A stretch of DNA of 64,000 bases from Aeoliella mucimassa. GTDB lineage: Bacteria; Planctomycetota; Planctomycetia; Pirellulales; Lacipirellulaceae. Below the pieces are notes generated by a model, which saw only the letters and a program-made list of their open reading frames with translations, did not search any database and was not told the DNA's origin. The position numbers were made by a program, and so were the translations under genes. The stretch spans positions 2,604,001 to 2,668,000 of the forward strand of contig NZ_CP036278.1 in assembly GCF_007748035.1 (NCBI RefSeq). The letters are read 5' to 3'. Below, one piece after another: positions 52,701-59,694 of the stretch; within the stretch, counting starts at the first letter, position 1; each line of letters begins with the position of its first letter.

Positions 52701-54027
52701 TGCAGGTCGAAAGGTGCGAGTAGCCGGTCAAAAGTTGTTACTCACGTTGCTTTCGGCTTCGTGGTGTGTGCTTGCTAGCAATGCGAACGCCACAACCAAT
52801 GATCGCCAGTACTTGTTTGGCGATTCGGGTTCCACGGACCCAGCGGTCGGCGGAGTCTCGGTGGGCGAGGGAGTCGCGATGGGCTTCCTTTTCAATTCCA
52901 ACATGGTTACCGGCGACGAAATCGGCCCCAGCGGTGGATATCAAGACCTGATCGTCGATGGTGCGACCTACACCAGCGTATCGAACCGACCAGGCGCTGG
53001 GGCTGGCGAGTGGGGGGCAAACTTTAACGGTGCCGCATCGCTTTCGACCCCACTGAGTTTGAATCGCCCCAGCGATTTCTGGGACAATACGACTTTCTTC
53101 GTGAATGGAGAGTTCCCTAAGAACTACGAAGGTATCTATTCGCACGGTATTCAATTGTGGGCAAGACCCGATACGACCGCCCTTACTGCTGGAGATCGCC
53201 AGGACCTGGTGATCGACACCCCAGAGAATGGAGTGTATATCACCGACTCAGGTAACTGGGGACTACAGTTCGATGGTGGTGGTGACTCGGGGGTGTCAGT
53301 GGCTAGCACTCTCGACTCCAATGGTTGGGCTCACGTGATGCAGGTCGGCGGCTATCAGAACCTCAGTCAGGGGAACTCGGCCTACCAGAGCGTGCTCTTT
53401 GTGAATGGGGTTGCCGTTTATGCAACGAGTGAAACCCAGAATATGGATGCCGACTCCACATCGCTTTCGGTCGGTAGCAATCAAGCAGGCGATGGCAACT
53501 TCTACACCGGAGTGATGGACAATCTCGAGATGTTCCTCTGGGGCGACAACAGCGACGAACTTGGTGCCGACGGTTCGGCCGGTGGAACTAACGGAATCGG
53601 CGGTCTAAATGCCGACGGTCAAAACTGGGGAGCTTTCTCTCTGTTTGATGACAACCACTACATCTCTCACGAACTCAGCAGCCTTGGTATCGGCACCTTG
53701 CAGCCGGGCGATGTGGATCTCGACGGTTCGGTCGATGCCGATGATGTAACAGCCTTAGTAGAAATGTGGGATACCCCCGATCACGTGGTGAATGGCATCA
53801 CGATCGGCGATTGGGGAACACGACAAAGTGGCGATCTGAACGTGGATGGTAGAGTTGACCTCTATGATGCGGTGATTCTAAGAAGCGAACTGCTAGCGGC
53901 CGGATTGGGTTCCATTGACCTAAGCATTTTTGCTGGTGGCAATCAGGTGCCCGAGCCAAGCTCGTTCGCTGTCTTACTGTTGGCAACCGTTGTGGCCGGA
54001 GTGGCATTTCGCAAGGTACGGGCCTAG
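49705..54027 (+). CDS. Giant triple-unit LamG/dockerin/PEP-CTERM protein, body of the IS-split gene
   Basis: The body downstream of the IS; numbering is from the TTG at 49705, which is not the true start. It contains three complete units in one frame. Unit 1 (to about residue 515) has a LamG domain, dockerin repeats (FGDLDFDGDIDQNDF, GDLNDDGSVSLEDF) and VPEPTTAVIMGMVLLVL ending in WRR at residues 495-519. Unit 2 starts at once with RLLLSVAVCLCATAMLTPSA and ends with VPEPSTLFMLVIGVVAVAG at 983. Unit 3 starts KLLLTLLSASWCVLASNANA and ends VPEPSSFAVLLLATVVAGV at 1415. Each unit thus resembles an independent exosortase substrate with its own signal-like segment. Without the original start, expression is doubtful. 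Confidence 0.85.
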   Translation: MTSGSSVQAVLVMQFDPSDSRTLFMNGYEDNRYGTVPAADFGDHVGWVMDTRVPSIPAPDPDNGLDEFLDAQQGNVANKPILGYHPAGMVLDYLDSSDNDSLLIFEDDVALADGYNGAADVNMGSLLLTARVDPSGTGNSYFFDFRDDAAIGGGTNSNDGFGLRYNHDTGELEGMIKQSVAVSVPVPSGEWFAASLVWNGPSSTATLKVETLAGSNSISGAASDVALDVDRARMGNNSNGNSGLKGQIGGVLYYNDIDDHTSTFNSLAQDYVVPLPELTIDRETGNISITVPAGASALTNIAGYSITSDAETLNPGQWLSIAENYDAGSPGPNQVDPDNNWTKLSASNQRSDLTELEFEQSGGANNGADFVAGSSMNLGNAWIRYYNEDVKASLVLDDGTVMPLQVNFVGNGGESFEFGDLDFDGDIDQNDFFDVFVPNYGVDTSSTVVSQPERYGLGDLNDDGSVSLEDFILLNDAYLAANPGAASLSLEGVSVPEPTTAVIMGMVLLVLSCCSPWRRLLLSVAVCLCATAMLTPSANAAIGGVLDVDFEYLTPDTTIGDGSRIQDLSGNRYHGFWGGGASDANNTPIELAYAGSTTVINNEDANGFVILRDGLGDGGSEAPNAWFGEEATPSPYFTLGANTSYTFEAVLNWNGDDRGRDGIMGQTGGAEWWIREDSGNIEYVFDDGPNRHINTGTIYVGDLIDNAEWHHLGITYERATSDPTQVTVTTYLDYTEVYQEVLSAGLGEVGDGTADVRLGAYNTSSSNRFDGLIDHFRISDQVLSTNEFLPLPEPPSYELVVNKDTGLVMLVNQTGTDLTFDSYRLTSESDSLNPSGWLSLDDQNVAAPEDWTELGSTASELSEGIFGSTWTLASGEFQSLGTAYADLGQEDTSLKFEYHVQGESGFREIMVSYVVGLQGDFNDDGIVNLADYTVWRDNLGADESTIANKGDGANGVDMADYNLWKANFGLSSSPVSGLSEAAVPEPSTLFMLVIGVVAVAGRKVRVAGQKLLLTLLSASWCVLASNANATTNDRQYLFGDSGSTDPAVGGVSVGEGVAMGFLFNSNMVTGDEIGPSGGYQDLIVDGATYTSVSNRPGAGAGEWGANFNGAASLSTPLSLNRPSDFWDNTTFFVNGEFPKNYEGIYSHGIQLWARPDTTALTAGDRQDLVIDTPENGVYITDSGNWGLQFDGGGDSGVSVASTLDSNGWAHVMQVGGYQNLSQGNSAYQSVLFVNGVAVYATSETQNMDADSTSLSVGSNQAGDGNFYTGVMDNLEMFLWGDNSDELGADGSAGGTNGIGGLNADGQNWGAFSLFDDNHYISHELSSLGIGTLQPGDVDLDGSVDADDVTALVEMWDTPDHVVNGITIGDWGTRQSGDLNVDGRVDLYDAVILRSELLAAGLGSIDLSIFAGGNQVPEPSSFAVLLLATVVAGVAFRKVRA

Positions 54028-54096
54028 GCCCGCGCATTTATCGGTAGGGAGTGATCTATCGCTTCGTAAGTCCCGATCTTTTCTAGGAGCTTTGTG

Positions 54097-55143
54097 ATGT
54101 TAGGAGTAGAGGTCAAACGTTCGCGTGCGACAGGGTTTACGCTCGTGGAACTGCTGGTGGTGATTGCCATTATTGGCATCCTCGTAGCCCTACTGTTGCC
54201 GGCAGTGCAATCGGCTCGCGAAGCGGCGCGTCGCACCGCTTGTCAGAATAACTTCAAGCAAGTCGGTATCGCGCTGCACAATTATCACAGTTCGAAGAAG
54301 GTCTTTCCACCGGGAACCAACTTCACGGAGAATACTTCGGAGTCCGCCTGCCCTGGCATAAAGCCTGGTATTCGCAGTTTTGGCTGGAGCACATTTATTC
54401 TTCCCTACATGGAAGAAGAGGTGCTGTACGACCAGCTCGACTTTGACCTCGAGGTGTTTGCGGGAGTCAATTGGGATGCTTCCACTACGCTGGTAGAAGG
54501 TTACGTGTGTCCTAGTGAAGTGAACGACGCCAAGTGGGTCGACTGCTGTTCGGGGGCCGATCATGGTCTAGGCCCAGGCAACGACTGGCGACTTTCGAAT
54601 ATGGTGGGCATTGGTGATAGTGTCGAAGCCCACTGTTGGTTATACCAACCCCATTCCATTGGGCGCGGTATCTTCCACAACTACAGCAAGGTATCGGTGG
54701 GTAAAATCACTGATGGAACCACTAATACGATTGCCGTTGGTGAAATCACCAGTGGTATGGGAGTGGATGCCAATAGTAATCAGGCATGGATTGGAGTCAC
54801 GTGGGTCACTCGCGCGATTTCTGACGTGTACGAAGGCATCAATGGTCCTGGTACTTTGCCAGGGGGTCGGGACGACGGTATCGATCCTTTTGACGGCGAT
54901 GGCGGCAATCGCCACGACGAATACCACCGCGAAAATGGCCTGTCGAGCTATCATCCCGGTGGGGCTCATCTGCTGTTTGCCGACGGTAGTACCCAGTTTG
55001 TCAGTGACGACGTGAACCAAGACGTACTATTCGCCTGGGCGACCCGTGCCGACGGCGAGACCGTGTCGGGCGATACCGCAGGTGGGGTGAATCGGTTGCC
55101 TCCGTCGAGCGGCGGCGGTGGCACCGGGGGGCCGATTCGCTAA
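54097..55143 (+). CDS. DUF1559 prepilin-like protein
   Basis: A 348-residue protein. The type IV pilin-like leader is GFTLVELLVVIAIIGILVAL, followed by the planctomycetal DUF1559 start LLPAVQSAREAARRTACQNN and NYHSSKKVFPPG. The middle has GWSTFILPYMEEEVLYDQL, the end has HPGGAHLLFADGSTQFVSDD, all standard for the family. Such proteins are abundant in planctomycetes and are thought to be pseudopilins or surface-layer-associated; the precise role is unknown. AGGAG precedes the ATG at 54097; a GTG three bases earlier is less likely. It lies about 70 bp after the giant gene. Confidence 0.93.
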   Translation: MLGVEVKRSRATGFTLVELLVVIAIIGILVALLLPAVQSAREAARRTACQNNFKQVGIALHNYHSSKKVFPPGTNFTENTSESACPGIKPGIRSFGWSTFILPYMEEEVLYDQLDFDLEVFAGVNWDASTTLVEGYVCPSEVNDAKWVDCCSGADHGLGPGNDWRLSNMVGIGDSVEAHCWLYQPHSIGRGIFHNYSKVSVGKITDGTTNTIAVGEITSGMGVDANSNQAWIGVTWVTRAISDVYEGINGPGTLPGGRDDGIDPFDGDGGNRHDEYHRENGLSSYHPGGAHLLFADGSTQFVSDDVNQDVLFAWATRADGETVSGDTAGGVNRLPPSSGGGGTGGPIR

Positions 55144-55187
55144 CCGATCGCAGCCCAATTGTATTCCCAGGTTTAATTTCGTGCGTC

Positions 55188-55643
55188 ATGGACTTCGTGG
55201 TTATGAGTAGTTTTCGAGTTTCTTGGCCGAGCGGTCTGTTGTTTGCTGCATTACTGGCTACGATGGTCGGCTGCGGGCGGAGTTCGGATATCGATAAAGT
55301 GGTATTAGAAGGTACGATTACCTTGGATGGCCAAGGCATACCGAATGGAGAGATCCGGTTCTTCCCGATTGAAAAGACTCAGGGGCCGGTTTCTGGTGGA
55401 CCCATTAAGGATGGCCATTACGTGGCGAAGTCGCGAGGCGGAGTGCCTGTCGGGAAACACCGCGTCGAGATCCAGGCGTATCGCCCGGGCACGCAATCCG
55501 CGGGCTCGGGGCCTGGGTCGAGCAAGGTCGAAGGTGGTCCCGCCGAGCCTTACTTGCCTGCTAAATACAATACGAATTCAGAACTGACCTGTACGGTCAG
55601 CAGCGATTCGAAAACCCAAGATTTTGCTTTGCACTCGATGTGA
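55188..55643 (+). CDS. Small lipoprotein with carboxypeptidase-regulatory-like fold
   Basis: A 151-residue protein. The lipobox ATMVGC follows a hydrophobic leader. The mature part EGTITLDGQGIPNGEIRFFP and PVGKHRVEIQAYRPG matches the small transthyretin-like or carboxypeptidase-regulatory-like beta fold. These lipoproteins often follow DUF1559 genes in planctomycetes, which is also the case here (45 bp). Role unknown; a periplasmic partner of the pseudopilin is possible. An ATG at 55203 is an alternative start. Confidence 0.82.
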   Translation: MDFVVMSSFRVSWPSGLLFAALLATMVGCGRSSDIDKVVLEGTITLDGQGIPNGEIRFFPIEKTQGPVSGGPIKDGHYVAKSRGGVPVGKHRVEIQAYRPGTQSAGSGPGSSKVEGGPAEPYLPAKYNTNSELTCTVSSDSKTQDFALHSM

Positions 55644-55758
55644 TTGCGATGATGGTCATCGGATGAATAGCGAACGGAGAGTATGCGTAACCTCCTTGGT
55701 TACCAAGACTCGCTTTCGTTGAGTGCTTTTTATGTTGATGTAACTTGCGGAAATAACA

Positions 55759-56712
55759 ATGAACGGCCATGCCTTCCGGCTAATTGCTGCTACCTACACT
55801 CCATTTAACCATGATCTCTCCGTCGACTACTCAGCCATCCCGGCCTACGCGGCTGAGTTGGTGAAGGATGGCATTCGCGAGATCTTCGTGAATGGCACAA
55901 CCGGCGAAAGTCTTTCGCTTACCGTCGACGAACGCATGCAGGCGGTGGAAGCCTGGAAGAACAGCGGCAGCGATTTAGAGCTCATCGTGCACGTTGGACA
56001 CAATTGTCTGGAAGAGTGCCAACGGATGGCCAAGCACGCCGAGCAGAATGGTGTGGGGGCTATCTCGGCGATGTCGACCACATTCATCCGCCCTCGCAAG
56101 CTCGACGACCTGATCGAGTACGTAGCTCAGATTGCCCTGGCGGCTCCAGAAACCAAGTTCTACTACTATCATATTCCGTCCATGAGCGGTGTGCCGGTCG
56201 ATATGGACGCCTTCATCGCGCGGGCATGCGAAGAGATTCCCAACTTCGCTGGTGTCAAATACACCCACGAAGATCTCGGTGAATTTGCTGCCTGCTTGGC
56301 CAAGTGGAAAGATACCATCGATCTGATGTTCGGCCGCGATGAATTGCTGTTGCCAGCCACAGCGCATGGAGCCCAAATGGCAGTTGGAAGTTTCTACGGG
56401 CTGGTTCCCGAGGTGTTTCGCAATATCATCCAGGCAGTCTGGTCCGGCGATCTCGACTTGGCTCGCGCCTGGTCGCTGTATTCAAACAAGTTGATCGATG
56501 CTTGCATTAAGGTGGGAGTTCCGGCCGCTGGCAAGTACATGTTGGCGCAAAAAGGGATCGGCACTGGCAAGCTTCGGCTGCCGCTGCGCGAGCTCGATGC
56601 AACACAGAAGCTGTGGTTGCAAGAGCAGTTCGACGCGCTAACTCCGCCCAGCAATATCTCGGCCGACTCCAACAGTTCGTCAGCATCCATGGGGCTTGCT
56701 GGTGGTTCTTAA
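55759..56712 (+). CDS. nanA: N-acetylneuraminate lyase
   Basis: A 317-residue cytoplasmic aldolase that splits N-acetylneuraminate into N-acetylmannosamine and pyruvate. FVNGTTGESLSLT binds pyruvate, Tyr137 sits in FYYYHIPSMSGV and Lys167 in GVKYTHEDL forms the Schiff base. The YYYHIP motif is characteristic of NAL, including animal-type NPL, and separates it from dihydrodipicolinate synthase. The C-terminal tail is Ser- and Asn-rich. It stands directly before the mutarotase-symporter fusion, an arrangement that strongly supports sialic acid use. Its role is clearer than that of the second lyase at 41861. Confidence 0.93.
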   Translation: MNGHAFRLIAATYTPFNHDLSVDYSAIPAYAAELVKDGIREIFVNGTTGESLSLTVDERMQAVEAWKNSGSDLELIVHVGHNCLEECQRMAKHAEQNGVGAISAMSTTFIRPRKLDDLIEYVAQIALAAPETKFYYYHIPSMSGVPVDMDAFIARACEEIPNFAGVKYTHEDLGEFAACLAKWKDTIDLMFGRDELLLPATAHGAQMAVGSFYGLVPEVFRNIIQAVWSGDLDLARAWSLYSNKLIDACIKVGVPAAGKYMLAQKGIGTGKLRLPLRELDATQKLWLQEQFDALTPPSNISADSNSSSASMGLAGGS

Positions 56713-56803
56713 TCGTATCGATCTAGTGAGCGGCTGTTGAGACAAGCTTGCGATGTGTCCTCTCTGCTCGACTGGCTAGTGTTCGTTGTTTGGGGAGACA
56801 GGC

Positions 56804-59434
56804 GTGGGCGGAACTCTCAAGCTCGGTGGTTGGTTGTTTGCGGTATTATGGTTGACCGTGAATTGCATGGCAGGCGAACCTCAAACCGAATCGCCCAACG
56901 GTTTTCTCCATTGGCAATCGCTCCCTAAACTCCCCAATCCAGTTGGAGTGGCGGGGCCATTCGTCGGGGTCGATCACGATGCTCTCGTCGTAGCGGGAGG
57001 AGCCAATTTTCCTAAGCAACCTTATTGGGAAAACGACAAGGTCTGGCACGCGGATGCCTGGGTGCTGACTCGCGACAGCGAAGAGAGCTACCAATGGCAT
57101 TCAGGATTTGCGCTGGATGCTCCTATGGCCTACGGGGCGGTCGCTAATACGTCGAAGGGCATCGCTTGTCTGGGGGGAGACGATGGCAAGCAGGTTTCCA
57201 AGAAGTGCTTCTTGCTCCGTTGGATGCCCGAATCACAAAAATTAGAGCGAACTCCCCTGCCCGACCTACCGGCACCTTGCGCGTATGGCGCAGCGACCAG
57301 CTTCGGCGACGTGGTCTACCTCGCTTGTGGTCAGGCAGATCGATCGCTACTGAGTGCAACAACTAACCTCTGGCGGCTGGATCTTAACGATCCCAAGCCG
57401 GCCTGGGAAAGCCTTGCTCCGTTGCCAGGGCCTGAGCGAGCTTTCAACGATACGATTGCCCAACACAATGGCTTCAATACGTGTGTGTATGTGTTCGGGG
57501 GCCGCTGCGTGAAGAGCGAGAGTACGTCGGCCGACGACATCGTTCCCCTCAGCGATCTCTACGAGTTCAACCCAACCACAAACACCTGGCGACGGCGTGC
57601 CGATCTGCCGCATCCACTGATGGCGGGCACCGCCATACCGGCTGGTCAGTCCCATATCATTGCTCTATCGGGAGCGGATGGTTCGCTGTGGGAGCAAGCT
57701 GCCGAGCTAAAGCTTGATCATCCTGGTTTCAAGAAACAGTCGCTCGCATACCATACGATTACCAATACGTGGGTCGAGGCCGGCGAAACACCAGCCAACG
57801 CGGTGACCACTCCCGCGACCCAGTGGGGAGATCGATACGTGCTCGCTTCCGGCGAACGGCAACCAGGCGTTCGGACCGATGAGGTCTGGTTGATCGAACT
57901 GAAGCAACAGGATCATTCGTTTGGTGCGATCGATTTCTCGGTATTGGGTGTTTATCTTATTGCGATGGTCGGCGTTGGTGTGTTCTTTGCTCGGCAAAAC
58001 AAGAGTACCGACGATTACTTTCGCGGAGGTCAAAAGGTACTTTGGTGGGCGGCCGGATGCAGTATTTTTGCCACGATGCTTAGTTCCATCACATTCATGG
58101 CGATCCCCGCTAAGGCGTATGCTCAGGACTTGGTGTACTTGCTGGGAAATTGCATGATTCTGGCAGTCGCGCCGATTGCTGTGTACTTGGCGTTACCTTT
58201 CTTCCGCCAGATCGATGCAACGAGTGCGTACGAATACTTGGAGAAACGCTTTAATCGTTTGGTGCGACTGTTTGCGAGCGCATCGTTCACCTTGTTTCAC
58301 TTGTTTCGGATGGGCATCGTAATGTCCCTGGCCGCACTCACGCTGGCTACGGTTACACCACTGTCGCCAGTCGAGAGTGTTCTGCTGATGGGAGTGTTGA
58401 GTATCCTCTACTGCACCCTCGGTGGGGTGGAAGCAGTGATCTGGACCGATACCATCCAAACGGTGGTGCTTCTCGGCGGTGCTGTAGTCTGTCTATCAGT
58501 GATGCTCTGGGGCACCGGAGATTCTGCGGAGAGTTGGTCTCAACTCGCCTGGCAAGAAGGCAAGCTGCAATTTGCCAATCTGCATCTTGATCCCACGAGT
58601 GCTTCGTTGGCGTTGTGGGTAGTGGTGATCGGCGGAATTGGCCAGAACATTTCTTCGTACACTGCCGATCAAGCCGTGGTGCAACGCTACATGACGACAC
58701 CTGATCAAAGTCGCGCGGCCCGTTCCATTTGGTTTGCTGCCATCCTGGCGATTCCGGCGAGCTTCTTGTTCTTTTTCATGGGAACTGCGTTGTTCTTATT
58801 TTACCACTCGCATCCAGAGAAGCTTGATCCTACGTTCACAACCGATCAAATCCTGCCTCTGTTCATCGCCAATGAGTTGCCAGTTGGTATTGCAGGCCTA
58901 CTGGTTGCTGGCATCTTCGCCGCTGCTCAGTCGACGGTTTCTACCAGCATGAATTCTACTGCAACAGCGGTGGTCACCGATTTTCTTCGTCCATTCGCTG
59001 TACTGAGATCGGAGCACGGATATTTACAAGCTGCCCGCGGCTTCACCTTGCTGTTCGGTGTGATCGGTACCGTGATCGCACTGTTGTTTGTCAGTCCCGA
59101 CATTCGCTCGCTGTTCGACCAATTCGTCAAGGTTATCGGGCTCTTCATGGGCGTGTTGGGGGGGCTGTTTGCATTGGGCATGCTCACACGACGTGCCACT
59201 GGAATAGGAGCCTTGGTAGGTGCGATAGCTGGCGCAGTGATCATGCTCGGCATGCCCTACTATTCAGATATCAATGGCTTCTTGTACGCAACAATCGGAG
59301 TCACTTTCTGTTTTGCGATTGGCTACCTTGTAAGTCTCCTGGTGCCTGCGCAGCAGGCGAATATCGCAGGGCTGACACTTTTTTCCCTCAAAAAGTCCTC
59401 TTCTCGCGGCCCAAGCCAGTCGGTTGTGGGTTAA
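56804..59434 (+). CDS. NanM-like Kelch mutarotase fused to sodium:solute symporter
   Basis: An 876-residue fusion read from GTG 56804, preceded by GGGGAG; a TTG at 56786 is weaker. Signal sequence to about residue 23, then a six-bladed Kelch propeller (about 30-370): PNPVGVAGPFVGVDHDALVV, VVAGGANFPKQPYWEND, MAYGAVANTSKGIACLGGDD and ERAFNDTIAQHNG match NanM. From about residue 375 about 13 membrane helices form an SSS symporter: DFSVLGVYLIAMVGVGVFFA, STDDYFRGGQK, LSSITFMAIPAKAYAQD and QNISSYTADQAVVQRYM. The propeller should lie in the periplasm, turning alpha- into beta-sialic acid and passing it to the transporter. The neighbouring nanA supports this. Confidence 0.9.
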   Translation: MGGTLKLGGWLFAVLWLTVNCMAGEPQTESPNGFLHWQSLPKLPNPVGVAGPFVGVDHDALVVAGGANFPKQPYWENDKVWHADAWVLTRDSEESYQWHSGFALDAPMAYGAVANTSKGIACLGGDDGKQVSKKCFLLRWMPESQKLERTPLPDLPAPCAYGAATSFGDVVYLACGQADRSLLSATTNLWRLDLNDPKPAWESLAPLPGPERAFNDTIAQHNGFNTCVYVFGGRCVKSESTSADDIVPLSDLYEFNPTTNTWRRRADLPHPLMAGTAIPAGQSHIIALSGADGSLWEQAAELKLDHPGFKKQSLAYHTITNTWVEAGETPANAVTTPATQWGDRYVLASGERQPGVRTDEVWLIELKQQDHSFGAIDFSVLGVYLIAMVGVGVFFARQNKSTDDYFRGGQKVLWWAAGCSIFATMLSSITFMAIPAKAYAQDLVYLLGNCMILAVAPIAVYLALPFFRQIDATSAYEYLEKRFNRLVRLFASASFTLFHLFRMGIVMSLAALTLATVTPLSPVESVLLMGVLSILYCTLGGVEAVIWTDTIQTVVLLGGAVVCLSVMLWGTGDSAESWSQLAWQEGKLQFANLHLDPTSASLALWVVVIGGIGQNISSYTADQAVVQRYMTTPDQSRAARSIWFAAILAIPASFLFFFMGTALFLFYHSHPEKLDPTFTTDQILPLFIANELPVGIAGLLVAGIFAAAQSTVSTSMNSTATAVVTDFLRPFAVLRSEHGYLQAARGFTLLFGVIGTVIALLFVSPDIRSLFDQFVKVIGLFMGVLGGLFALGMLTRRATGIGALVGAIAGAVIMLGMPYYSDINGFLYATIGVTFCFAIGYLVSLLVPAQQANIAGLTLFSLKKSSSRGPSQSVVG

Positions 59435-59694
59435 ATCTGAATTTGCTTAATAAGAAGATCGTAGGCTTGCAGCATCGCGCACCGCACTAGACGCTTTCGC
59501 GCGGAATGGTTGCGGGTACAATAGTCAGCACGTGCGGAGATCGGCGAGGGCCATTCCTGCACGCACCCACCAGGCGGTCCACCATTAGGTTGGGCTATCC
59601 CGATTCCTACCTCGTTGATGCTCTGCCGATGCGCATTGATCGCATCCAAAGAGCAGCAATGCCTCAGGAGAACTCGATTTACTCGGACGGATTT

